From positions 700,295 to 764,294 of the forward strand of contig CACVBU010001141.1 of the NCBI GenBank assembly GCA_902728285.1: a stretch of 64,000 nt of DNA. The letters are read 5' to 3'. How positions within the stretch are numbered: the first letter of the stretch is position 1; each line of letters begins with the position of its first letter. The position numbers and the translations under genes are program-made. The notes beneath the pieces were generated by a model. The model ran no database searches and had not been told where the DNA came from. It saw only the letters and a program-made list of their open reading frames with translations. Below are positions 46,496 to 58,789 of this stretch, piece after piece. This DNA is from Clytia hemisphaerica. Lineage: Eukaryota > Cnidaria > Hydrozoa > Leptothecata > Clytiidae.

Positions 46496-48170
46496 GGACA
46501 CAAACAACTATCAATTGGGCACAGATGTTACGCGAGGTAATCGTCACAAGCCAAAATCCATGTTCAACAGATTTTGAAAACGAAAGTGTAAAGAATAAAC
46601 ATTGCCGTAAACGCGTTTAAAACGCGGGTAAAAAGTCCTGGGCCAAGTCCCGCGTTTGCTCATTTAGCCAATCAGATCACACAATCTAGCCGGTTTCCAA
46701 CTCCCGCTACAAAATCACATTGTAAATATCGAAATAAAACCGGGGGTTTAAATATTTACTAAAGGCTTATTTCGCTGAAAGAAAATAACTTTAATGAAAC
46801 AAATTTTGGTTAAAGATCTTTGTTATTATATATAAAACCTGAATCTAAATGGTTTTGAGAAGTAAAAGATTGTACGACTTCAAAATAGACAAAGATCGTT
46901 TATGACCCCCGTCTCAGATGAGGTTTTCAGGCTTTATATAAAGATAGAGAACTAAAACAAGCTTGACCCACTAAACTATATATTCAGCACCAGACTCTCT
47001 GACATTCTGAGAAATTATTTGCCTGGGAAGAGCAGCAGATTTCAGCGAAATGCTGCTTTTTGCTCTAAAAGTGTATGGTGGAAATGGTGCTTGTTTTCAA
47101 ACTTAAACATCAATTCATTTGACATATTTTGTTTATTTGGATTATTGAAAGGTTAAAGGTTTGTTTTATTTTTATTTTTTGATGATAGCTTCACTCAATC
47201 ACTTATATACAATGAGCCTTTGAAATTTGTTTATTTTGGTATTCTGATTGCTCTCGCATGATGCCGCCATTATGGAATTTTTTTTTTGCGTTTGCTAAAT
47301 GCGATTTTGTGAGACTTTGCATTACCAACTTTTGCTTATGGCAAACACCTGTGTGGGCCTGGCCCTATATTATTGCTTCCAAAAAAAAAAAATATTATGT
47401 CTTTCGCCTTTACGAAGAAGCCATCACTGCTTACGGTTGCTTTATATAAGTTTCCATTTCAACACTAAGTAAGACCCACTTTACTAGCCACTAACGGAAA
47501 AAAGACCAGGACTTTTTTGGTAGTTGAAAAATATTAATGAGCTACAAAAACTGAGAAAGTTAGGCAGTTTTGTGAGTAAAGACAAGATTTTCTGTACCTT
47601 TAGAAACAAACCCTTTCCAATCTCATGCCAGTTATCCCGGGAAAAATAGTCGAAAGATTCCGGAAAAGTGACAATAATATCATCTTTTAGTGCGGAAATG
47701 AATGGGGGGAAACTTATAAAAACGACGACTTTGGAAAGTTGCGACAGCAACTTTACAAAAATTCAAACACTGACACTGAAGAATGAAGTCTAGAATAACA
47801 AAAATTGTCCAATGTGGAACATAATAAGAAGGGTTCAAAGTTTTATATGGGAAAATTCGATATTCAGTTTGGTTTTATCTACAAACAAAAATGTCCTCTA
47901 AAATGTTTAGGGATGGCTCAAAAACAAACTACAAACATGTCTAGACGATCAGAAAACATCAAACTAGATAGAACAAAAAGTTACTTAGATTTCAATTAAA
48001 AAGATAACAAACTTTTCAGGGATTTATTTAGGCTTGGTGCACCACCAAAAATCGACCATGATTTAGATTTGCACATCGTCCAATGTTCACGCTGTTGTTT
48101 TGGCCTCGCTTTCAAAGTGAAGTTGACCCCCGTCATTCTTGATGTTTTTGGATAAACGGAGGGCAAAGAT
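46496..48170. other. Intergenic stretch before the LGR gene, no gene seen
   Basis: I recognise no coding region. ACCGGGGG occurs at about 46740 and again at 48180 near the predicted LGR promoter. A minus open frame at 47484-47750 has a GT-donor-like end (AAG|GTACAG near 47600) but no recognisable domain and no partner exons. Confidence 0.35.
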
Positions 48171-48173
48171 CTG

Positions 48174-48181
48174 TATAAAAC
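48174..48181 (+). promoter_or_regulatory. TATA box candidate for the LGR gene
   Basis: TATAAAAC in GATCTGTATAAAACCGGGGG lies about 390 bp upstream of the LGR start codon at 48572, in the right orientation. No transcript evidence. Confidence 0.3.
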
Positions 48182-48571
48182 CGGGGGTAGTATCGATTTG
48201 CTGGAAGATCAACGCAGCGAACGGCAAATTTTATTCTTTTGCCGCGACCGAGAAAAGCAAGAGGAGCCGATGAGAGAAAAAGTACATAGCAGTGTGATAA
48301 TGTTTTTGATTGATGTTTGAATTCACATCGTACGCTCTAACATACTGTATGTCAAGAGAGCACACACATATGAGCTTTTTTCCGACCCGAAGCACTTTTT
48401 AGTAATCGATCAAATGGGTTCCGATGCAGACGTACTCAATCACCGGAAGACGTGATTTACTTTTTATGCTAAACTTGAAACTCTCCTTGATTGGTTAGCA
48501 ATCGATTCACGGACGAAATTTCACGATATTTGATTGGGATTTGTTGTTGTTATTGACAATATCATCTTAAA

Positions 48572-51500
48572 ATGGGAAGAACTGGTTCATATTTGTTACA
48601 GCTTATTTTTGTTTTCAACTATTTTTGGTGGCAAACAGCCCACGGATTTACAGCAGAACCGTCAGTTACAATTGCTTTGTTTTCTGGGCGGACTTTATAT
48701 AAAAAGATCGATGAAAATCGAACCAAAATCTTCCCTGATTGTGAAGATATTTTTGAGGTTGATGGAAGAAGTATTCGAACATTGTAAGTATACGATTTTA
48801 TAATACAATTACTGTTTATAGATGAGGAGAGGAGCGAAAGCAGCGGCGAATTTTTTATACACGCACAACGAATGAAAAAGCAATCATTTTTAAGTTTTAT
48901 AAGCTGTCAGCTTTATGCTTAACTTCTTTGTGCACGTCATCAGAGAAAAATACTATTCAAACTACTTCAAAAATGATAAGGACTTAAAACTTCTGTTATC
49001 ATTATAACCATTGAAAATTATTCTTAAAACATCATAGAAGGGTTCGCCCGTGGTTCTTGTGTTTAAACATTTTCGATATTTCTCTTGAGAAACTTCGGAC
49101 AAAGCTTTTATTTATCCAAGGTTATCTCTTTGGGCTATTTGGGACGTATTTAAAAATTATTCATTTTTCCCATATTTAATCAAAATATTTTTGTATATAT
49201 CATAAATAGAAATTTGATTAACTTTGAAACCCCCAACTGACCATTTTTCCATTTTTCACAAATGAATTATTCAAAGAAAGATAATCTTTGTTTCTAGTTT
49301 GAATGGGATTCAAAGGCTGTTCACCACATGATAAGGAGTCAAATTTTATTTCAATTTCAAAAAAAGAATTTCTCGATTATCATTCCATCCTTGTTTTGAA
49401 ACACGGGAAACATAAATGTTATGACAAGCAGACATTCTCGTATGTTCTCAAAGAATGTTTCTAAAAACGACAATACTCTTACAAAAACAAAAACACGCGC
49501 AAGACAATCTATTTTTGATTTAAATATATGTCCCTACGATGGTTAAAAAACGACTGTTTTAACTGTGATGCGTTCTCTGCATCAAAAAGTGAAGGGGCTT
49601 TACTAGCAGTTCTATGCAAAAAAAGACAAAACAAACATAGCTCTTCTCTATACTACGACTGCGTGAATTAGACAAGCTCAATCGATTAGCAGGAAAATAA
49701 CAGCTAATTATGAAAAAGTCAAGTAAATCTTGTCCAACCATTTATCCCCTTCGTTAGCAACTACATAGTGATGAAATTTCATTAATGAATCTATGGTGGA
49801 AATTTTTGTCGCGCTTCTTAAACCGTGGGAAAACATAAGTTTAGATTGTGATTAAGTGTAAAATCAAAAGTTTTACTAAAACTGATGAAATATTTGATTC
49901 AACTCCGAGAATTTGTTTCTATAGGATTTGCTTTTCATCGCAACTTGAAATATATTTTTGGTTTTCTTACAAAAAAATCAACAAATTAGAAATCGATGAC
50001 TTTATTTTTAAAGACTTGTCGACGTTTGAGGCCAAACCGAAATATAGTGAGAAAACCACGACATTTTTCTTGCCTTGCTGAAAAAAGGAATCAACTTGAA
50101 TCAACTTTCAAGATATTATAAACTGAACAAATATGGTCGAAGAGTGAAATAAATGTTACTGTAAATATTTGGACAGGAACTTCAAAGTTTTTACGTACAG
50201 TATATTACTACTGCATTTTAAAGACAAAAACACTGTATTTTGAACTTTTACGCAGCTGAAAAATTCAAGTTTCCTCTTTGCTGGCAAGACCCAAGATGGC
50301 GAACCGTCTTGCAAACAAATTAGTTATTCCCATTTTTATCATTTTTCGATCAACAAAACAGCACATATTTAACTGTTTTTGTAAGATTTTCCCCAAAAAT
50401 GTTCTCGCCATATTTCCATTATTCTTTTTCAGGCAGATCAACAAGCTTCATTTCGAAAAAATCGATCAAACATTATTAAAGAAACTTCCAAATCTGAAAT
50501 CCTTGTAAGAGAAAAACATCACCTATCTGTTTTCATTCTTTTTAAAGGCCTCTAAAGCTGTCATCGTGGCCACCGTTAATCTTATTTCTAAGTCTTTTCG
50601 AGAGAAATGTATTAAAATTTTACCCAAAAGTCTCAACTCTCCATCCATGATTAGCAGGTCCGAGTGCATTCCTATGCATTATGTACATGCGATTTTGGCC
50701 TTAAAATGATCACTCACTTTATTTTGGTTACATTTTCTTTCATTATGAAATTGAGACAAATCCCTACGTCTAGCAGGTCTGAGCTTCTCATATCACAATT
50801 TTTTTTCATTATTTCATTATTGTGATTTTAGACGCATTCGTACGCATCAAAAAGGTCTCATGAACTTGGTCTCATTTTTTTCTGTAGAGAAATTGAAAGA
50901 AATGGAGAGCTGGAAATCTTACATAAAAATACTTTCATTTATAACACGAAGCTTCATCATTTGTAAGTATGATACCCTTATCAGTTTATTCTGCAAAACA
51001 ACCCCTGTTATAACCATCTCCTGCTTTTCCATGGGGAATCTATAAATTTTTCACCCGTGCAAATTTAACAAAAGTTTCAGCTCTGATAAGATAAATTTTA
51101 TTCTGATCTATTTCTTTTTGCAAAATTTTCAAACTATCATCATAATTAATCCAACCCCTAATCATTTAGTATTTGAAGGGACGAATTTAGGTAATAAAAT
51201 TGATTCCTCAATCAACCCTCAACCCAGGTGAACAACATAGGCATTACTGTGTAAATTATGATATAATCTTGATTCAAAAGGTATCAATACTTTCATCGAA
51301 GTAAATCCCTTAAATCGTTTTCTCTCATCTCGATTAATATTTGATCAATGAACTTGATAAGGCAGGCAAATATTACGAATTAAGCGATAGTAGTCATTTT
51401 AAAAACACGTCAATCGATTTCTTGTGAAATTATCATCCTTGATCGAAATCATCAAATTCGTGAGACGCTAATAGATTTTTCAATTAAGCTAAGAGCGGTG

Positions 51501-54500
51501 ATTTTTGTCAATTGTTCTGTCACTTACATGAAGTTTCATAGCCGAATTCTAACCTAGTCACGCAAACTAGGTACTTTTCCAAGTTCACACACGTACTCAG
51601 TCCCTGGTTTTTAGAAAGTGTCACGATTGTGCTATATCCATCAATATAAATCGAAAACTGGTAGTTTGTACAAAATAGATATCTAATTATTTTGGTCAAA
51701 CCCTAACAGTAGGAACTGTATATTTAAGATATTTAGGTAAAATAAATTGCTTTAGATAAACTCCACTCTTAGAATATCTTTAAATTTTCTCAAATAGAGT
51801 TTTGAGAGGGAACGCTCGACTATCAAAATGCGAAGATGGAGCTTTCAATCAAATCTTCATGCAAAAAACAACACTTGGTGTCTTGTAAGTATCTAACCAA
51901 ACGATATTCAATAAAAGAAAGCTACCCAGGTTATATAATTAACATTTAATAGTATTTCTTCAATATCTTCAATCAAAAAATTCAAGAAATGTGCAGATAA
52001 TATTGATTTCTCCGTTTCATACACGAAATTGCTCCATGGAATTTGAGAAATGTTGACGGTAGATTTATCCAAATTTCCTGGCTTCCTGAGAAAATTCATC
52101 AATCACTTTATCTGCAAGCCAAATAATGTCAATCATTTCTTGTTTTTTCAGGGATTTGGAAAACAATGCATTTGAGCATGTTCCGAGGTTCCAAGAAGAA
52201 CCACCTGGTCTTAAAACACTGTAAGTTAAGATCTGATCGTCCATTCGTCAGAAAGAGAAAGCGAAAGAGAAAGCCCCTTAATCGTTGGAACCCTGGACAC
52301 GCCTTTCACTGATTGACTGTCTCTATATGGGTGTTATCTGTGCATGGGTCACGCAGCTCCCAACTCTCTACTCTTTCTCTATATTTACCAGTAATAAACA
52401 TCGTGATATGACGTACTATGAATGGAATAACGGGTCAATCTTAAGCGTATCCCATTATTGAATTATGTAGGGGTGTTAAATAGACAGATAGAAGATTTTG
52501 CCGTGACCAATTTCCTAGCTGTTACTAGGGAAGTAATAATTTTCTTCTTAGGCCTCGCTAGTGAGTATGTTTTGAAGTAAATTTGATCTGGGAAAGAACA
52601 CCTCATTTATCTTAGTCATCTCAAGCTGTCAAGTGAAATTGACACTTTTGTTTCACTGATTGATTTCTTAACAAAAAAAAGATGACTGTATTGCGAAGCA
52701 ATGATAATTTTTTTTCCGAACGAGCTTTTGAGTCATATTTTCAAAACACACCCCTGTCCCAAACCTTATTAAGTTTTGAATACAATTGACGATATCGGCT
52801 TCACATGAAAACTCAGATTGTGCAGAAAAAAATTTACCGTGAACTTTTTTCTGCGCAAAGCATTGCATTGTGTGCAATATTCGGGGGTCAAATCTGTGTT
52901 TTCACGTTAAGCCGATATCGTATATTGAAAAGGCTGGATATTTGTCCAATTGAAAAAATGCTTCACATCAAGGTAATTGAAATTTACTATATTTTGGTGA
53001 CATCTGAAAGAGAAAAATTGATTTTCCCTTGTCTAGGTACTTCCTAGAAGAAATGTACAATTAATAGCAGTAAGTTTAAAAAACAAAGAATGAAGCGAGT
53101 GCTTGTTATGATGAATAAAATACCTCCTATTAAGAAACTTTTTCTTTGGAGGATGAGCAGAAGCCTAATTTTTCCCAGAATTTAAGGCAGAGTGTTAAAA
53201 GCAAATGAGGCCCCCAGTGGTAACTCTGATTGAGATAGCACGCAAATTTTTTTCTTTAATCACGATCACGCAAATCAGCACAAAATTGGATAATCACGCA
53301 GCCCTTTAAAAACGTCTAAATCACGTATCACGGCTCAAAAACTTTTGAAATCACGATACAGTTTTGACCCCTGATCACGCAATCATGAAAAAAAATTCAA
53401 AATCACGTAATCACGTTACCTATTGTGTCATCACGCAAACCGCTTGGGGGACGTGCAAATCGTTGAAAGGACAGTTCAGTTGGCCAAAGATTTTACCGGA
53501 CTGAGTACACTCATGTGTAGCCTATCCAAGTCAATCTTACCTATTTCCACTACTGACCAGGGAAATTATAGCACGATGTCTCTAACCTTATCTGATATTC
53601 CGATGGCGGATTGGCGGCCGCCCACGCTAAAGCTCTAAAGGGAGCGGGCCAATTTCCCATCGGAGAGGAATGATAGTCGGCCTTTGATGTGCCGCATCCT
53701 CAGTCGGGTTCAACAGCCCTTGCCCGTAAAGCTAAAAATATTTCGGTTGGAAACGAGGGCTGGGTTACAAGACCTCCCGCTGCAAAATTCTTGACGTGGT
53801 CTCGCAAAATTCCGTAATGTAAACCTTCCAGATGTTGAAAATTTTCCCGACCTTCAGAGCTTCAGCGTGTTGGATGAAAATTTCACAATCATGGTGCCAG
53901 ATAATCTCTAATCCAGCTGGCACACAACGTTGTTTTAACGTTTATCCTACGTTCACAACGCCCATATAACGTTAGATGAACGTTGAAACAACGTTATGTG
54001 CCAGCTGGGAACCCTATTTAACCTTTCTTATCTTTCATTTTCTACAGGAAGATTAGCAGCAATCCCATCTATAATATAGAAAGTGATACATTCATCAATT
54101 TGACCTACGTTGAACACATGTGAGACTTCCACAGTTTTAAAATTTACAATATTTTATCAATGCGAAAAGGAAAACAGTAAAAATACCACTAAAAGTCTCA
54201 TCAATTTCTTCTTACATTTGATATTGTCGAGCTAGTAATACCATACTGAAAATTGAATATTATTCTTGGTTTCCATCTTAGCTCAATGAAGAAAATGTTG
54301 ATGATTCGAGTTCCAAACAATGTTTTTTCCAGATGCAGCAGACTTCACACTTTGTAAGTTATTTTGTAAGAATTTGTTCTCAGAATACATAATCAACTTT
54401 GTCAATAAAATAAGTTCAAAGCAACACTGAGATTCTCTTGGCAAGTTGAACAACATTTTATCTTGAATCCATGAAATTTCAGTCCACGTCTCTTGCTTCT

Positions 54501-57322
54501 TTTTCTTAGAGATCTATCAAACAATACAAAACTTGAAGTGCTGTCAAATGAAGCATTCGTAGGTGCTGATATCAGATTTCTGTAAGTACTACAAATCAAA
54601 TCAATGCAAATCGCCAGGTAGCTGATATTCCATGCTCTCTCAACTTATTTTAAATATGTTGTTGGCATCATAAAACATGGCATCAACGATGAATGCTTCT
54701 TTTTTCACTAAGTCAAACCGTTTTGGAAATCTTCGTCAAAGACTTGCTTATAAATGACCTTACAGTAGCCTGTTTTTGTTGCTTTGTCGACGTTCATGTA
54801 TATGCTGCGTTTTTATTCTTTTAGAGATATAAGTGATTCAAAGATCAGCTACCTACCTCATCTTGGCCTTGAGAAACTAGTCGACCTCAAAATCGCAATC
54901 ACGCCTAACCTGTGGGAAATTTCAAATAATATTGTTGCAATACCATCGTTAAGAAAAGTACGAGTAGCAAGTAACCAAAGATGGCTTTGTTGTGCTTTCA
55001 GCATGAAAAGAACAGCAATGAAAGTTCCTGTGTCGAGTAAACCCTTGAATGAATCTCTGCTTTGTCCAACTGGAATCCCTAGAACCACTTCTATCAGATT
55101 GTCTTCAACTAGAGCATCTACTGATGATCCTTTTGGAGGATTTGGTGACTCTGGTAGGCTTGAAACAACCAAAGACCCTTTCGAAGATTTTCTCGGCGGC
55201 TTTGGTAAAAAACGAAAAAGAAGAGGGTTTGGCCTCGGATCGTTTGTCCCTGGGAACGGCTCCGTTAAACCGACAGGAAATACAAAGTAAGCGTTTACAA
55301 ATGATTGTCTTCCGGTAATGTGATAACTAGAATACCTCTTAGCCTTTGATGATATTATAACTTCTCATCAGTATTGTCCTAAATATTAGACTGACTTATT
55401 AGACTATTAGACGTCAAATACGGTAATTAGCAAAGAAAAACATTCTTCGTTGTTGAATATAAAATGACTCTAGGGTAAATTTACCATATTCGCGGAATAA
55501 GTTAAATTCAAGTTAATTTGAATCAAGTAGCCAATGTGAACCAATTTGAAAAATGTAAAATTACAGCAAATTCTCTCTAGTTCGAATCTCTATTATTTGA
55601 ATCTTTCTATAATTCGAACTAAAATATTAGTCTCCTCAGTTGGAAAGTGGTTCAAATTACTCTCTGTAAATTCAAATCTTTCTTTAATTCGAATAACATT
55701 CTTGGTCCCTTGAAAATCGATTAAGAAAGAGTCAACTGTATACTTCTCATTTTAGACCTGGAATCGAATTCACTGACAACTTTCTCCCAAATACACCAGT
55801 CATACATACTCGAGGTGTCATCTGTAACCCAAACATCACTGGATCAACATACGCCGAAGAAATTCTTGAACCAGTCGAATGTACTCCTGAACCAGACGCA
55901 CTTCAACCATGCGATGATATCATGGGAAACGTGTTCTTAACTAGTATCTCTTGGCTTTTTTCTATCGTTGCTTTACTGGGAAACGCAATGGTTTTCTGTG
56001 TGCTGATTCTAAGTCGTCGGGGAGTTTCAGTCACCAAATTCCTACTCATCAATCTATCATTTGCTGATTTATGTTTAGCATTGTATTTGTTCATCCTTGT
56101 ATCAGCATCGACGCATACGCACGGTAATTATTATAATTATGTCAAGGAGTGGCAATTCAGTGGCGGCTGCTCCATTGCTGGATCCCTGGCAATTTTCTCC
56201 AGTCAGCTATCAATGCTCGTTTTAGTCGTCATCACAATTGAGAGATACTTTGCCATCGTACACGCAATGCATTTTCATCGTCGCGTTACAATGCATCACG
56301 CAACAATCGGGATGGTCGCCGCATGGTTTATTTCATTATTTATGGCGATCTTACCCTTAGCAGGTGTCAATAGTTATACAGAAGTTGCAATTTGTTTACC
56401 GTTTCGTACAGAAACGAATACAGATATGGCTTATATAGGTATCGTGTTGATACTAAATCTAACGTTTTTTATATTTGTGTTAGTGTCATATTTAAGAATG
56501 TTCTTAGTGGTTCGAAGTCCTCATCTAGAAGGTGGCGGTGGTGGTCAACAGAGAAATGATTCTGAGGTGGCTAAACGAATGGCTCTTCTCGTTTTTACAG
56601 ACTTCTTTTGCTGGGGACCGATCGCTTTCGTTGGTCTTTGGTCAGTGTTTGGTGATACTGACACTTTAGGAATGACAGTCAAGAATTCTAAGTTTTTACT
56701 CGTCATATTCTTCCCCATAAACGCTTTATGTAATCCGTTTTTATATGCCGTATCGACGAATTCCTTCAAAAGAGACTTTTACGATTTGTTGATTCGATGT
56801 GGACTATGTCAAGATTGTATTGCACGTATTAATGAAGGAGCCTATACGAACAGTATGAGTCAGAAACATAGCATGAGGTCAGATACACTCACTAGCTCCA
56901 TAGGGCGCCACGCCAGTTCAGTTCTAAAATCACCCGCTGAAAAAAGTGGACTATTAAGCAAAGTTTTGGCAAAGCGAGTCAAAATGGACCATCAAAACAA
57001 TAAATATGTACCAAACACACCAGATATGAGTATACCAGGGACACCAATGACAGACAATGTATTTGAGACACCAGCTAAGAATTATACGGAGAATCCTTTC
57101 TTCAAAACAGTACTCAGTATAAGAACTAATGAAGGGGAAGAGGAGAGTGAAAGAGATTCGTTACTTTTAACAGAATCTTTACCCTCTGTTGATACCAATG
57201 AAAACGAAAAAGTGAAAAGTAATGGTGATCTAGAGAAGAAAGATACACGAAGAACTGCTGGCTTTTCTCAATATGATCTTACACCAGAGACTATACGAGC
57301 TGCTGAAACTAGTTGTGTTTAG
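48572..57322 (+). CDS. Glycoprotein-hormone-receptor-like LGR (type A), 10 exons
   Basis: Large leucine-rich-repeat GPCR of 919 aa, expected to bind a cystine-knot hormone outside and signal through G proteins. Exons: 48572-48783, 50433-50504, 50888-50962, 51798-51884, 52152-52220, 54048-54119, 54282-54353, 54510-54581, 54825-55286, 55756-57322. All internal junctions are phase 2 (splitting a codon after base 2), as in vertebrate FSHR/TSHR, which also have ten exons. A signal peptide lies at 1-25; seven exons encode about one LRR each (LDLENNAF, LDLSNNTKLEVL). Exon 9 holds the last repeats and the CCAF hinge motif (299-302). Exon 10 carries PCDDIMG (449-455), ERY (560-562), CWGP (683-686) and NPFLY (724-728). 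The tail of about 170 residues is rich in Ser/Thr/Glu. A further LRR exon in introns 1, 3 or 5 cannot be excluded. AATAAA at 57470-57475. Confidence 0.92.
53228..53445. repeat. CACG-rich degenerate repeat in LGR intron 5
   Basis: ATCACGC/AATCACG-type words recur at least ten times (GATCACGCAAATCAG, AATCACGCAGC, AAATCACGTATCACGG, GATCACGCAATCATG, AATCACGTAATCACG, CATCACGCAAACC). The complement-like words GCGTGAATGCGTGA occur at 62.14-62.25 and 62.83-62.86 kb, so this may be a dispersed element. The following 53446-53900 is GC-richer than its surroundings but shows no recognisable protein. Confidence 0.5.
53913..54008. mobile_element. 96-bp palindromic mini-element (CCAGCTGG ends)
   Basis: Begins CCAGCTGGCACACAACGTTG and ends CAACGTTATGTGCCAGCTGG; the two ends are inverted with few mismatches. 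AACGTT is repeated inside. It sits 39 bp before LGR exon 6. No clear target duplication. Confidence 0.75.
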
Positions 57323-57469
57323 TTCAGCTCAATATCTTCCTTATATCGAGGATATACCTTAAAAGATTGTCAAATAGACGAAAAATGATATGCCCTTACC
57401 GTCTCTTTGATTCAGTAATGGAAAGAATGTATATATGAAATTAGATGGATATATAGAATATTTATTGAA

Positions 57470-57475
57470 AATAAA
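57470..57475 (+). terminator. Polyadenylation signal of the LGR gene
   Basis: AATAAA about 148 bp after the stop codon at 57322, the first canonical hexamer downstream on this strand. Confidence 0.5.
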
Positions 57476-57795
57476 GTAAAAACTCCAGGTCGTTGGAAAG
57501 ATATTTTGGGCATATCTAGGCCTAGAATAACGGAAGGTACGCGTATGCGTTGGTCTTTGAAACTCCACCGAATTTTACGTGTAAAGAATTCTAGTCTCAA
57601 TGTAATAATGACTTTATAATTGGGAGTCAATCTTGGGTCAGCACACACACTTTTTCTTTCCAATATTTAAAGATTTTCCACTGAGATAGGTGTCACTGTC
57701 AATGAAACCTAATAATCCGGTTTATCATCATTTTATAGCCTACTCCTATTAAAAACTTTAATTCAGAATGCTAGTCTTTGGGTCTCAACCTTCCT

Positions 57796-58116
57796 TAATA
57801 TTTCCCCGGGGGGGAGGTACTACCCTTGTCGACCGACGGGGGTGCTCCGCTGAGGTTCGAAAAATGGACCCTACGTGGGACTCGAAATTTGCGAAAAAAG
57901 TGACCCTGAATGGGACTGAAATTCCAAAATTTTCCCAAATTTTCTACTTTTTCCCCAAATTTTCCAAAAATAGGCACCCTACGAGGGACGGATTTTTCTA
58001 TTTTGGTGTTTTTGCGACCCTACCTGGGACTACCTGGTGGAGGTTAAAAAAGGTACCCTGACCAGCGGAGCATCCCCGTAGCCCATCTTGCCCTAGTACC
58101 CCCCCGGGAATATTTC
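57796..58116. mobile_element. G-run-ended MITE, second copy of the 1.9-kb type
   Basis: The element (57805-58108) begins CCCGGGGGGGAGGTACTA and ends TAGTACCCCCCCGGG. AATATTTC lies on both sides (57797-57804, 58109-58116), an 8-bp duplication. Subterminal GACGGGGGTGCTCCGCTG near 57835 matches the complement CAGCGGAGCATCCCCGTAG near 58062. The interior has repeated GACCCTACGTGGGAC-like phrases. Ends and target size match the 1931-2278 element; hAT-type mobilisation is inferred. Confidence 0.85.
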
Positions 58117-58276
58117 TGGCTTTCAAGGGTCCATTTCAAGTCCTTTCAAGGATGCTAAAAGTCGCATCAACCCGAAAATTCTAATACAACTTCTCGGACA
58201 TGGTAAGATTCGGTCGCTGAGGGAGATCCACAAAAATTATAAACAATTACCTTTCATAATAAATATTTCGTTTTTC

Positions 58277-58282
58277 TTTATT
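58277..58282 (-). terminator. Polyadenylation signal of secreted-protein gene 1
   Basis: AATAAA on the minus strand inside CCAATAAAGAAAAA, about 510 bp after the stop at 58790. The same context is conserved at 63249-63254 downstream of the paralogue. Confidence 0.6.
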
Positions 58283-58789
58283 GGTTGGTATATAAGTAAA
58301 TGGTTACAAAAATTCTAAACACGGGAATGTTTGAAACAGTAAATGACAATTGACAGAAGAAAAATTGAAATATATTATTGAAGCATTAAATTTTCGAAAC
58401 GAAAACTTTATCGGAAAATCCATGATTAAATAATTTTCGAAAGATTTTATGTTTTATAATTGAAATATAAAAAAATTATACAAAAAACAAATTTTGCAAT
58501 GGAAGATTCTTGGTTATTTACGACATTGGCTTAAACATTTCCGGTGTGTAGCATTTCTTGAAAAATGTAAAAAATTTTCAATTTTTTTTCAAACTTGCAT
58601 TTAGTAGCTTGTCTCTTGAGATTTAGACAATGATTTTGGTACCCTTAGAACGGCAGTTTTATATTCTTTCAAAAACATACAGTTTATATCCTTTTAAATC
58701 AAGTGCGGTCATGATTTATAGTCTTAAGTCTGGAACTCGGTATATAGGATAATTCTGAACGCATATACACGTTACTCGTGTTTGAAGGG

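Noticed and set aside
47484-47750. Minus-strand frame with a donor-like end near 47600
   Set aside because: No recognisable domain, no acceptor-supported partner and no conserved feature.
53423-53900. GC-richer stretch with an open frame in LGR intron 5
   Set aside because: Considered as an extra LRR exon or a transposon ORF, but no LRR pattern in the needed phase and no known domain were found on either strand.
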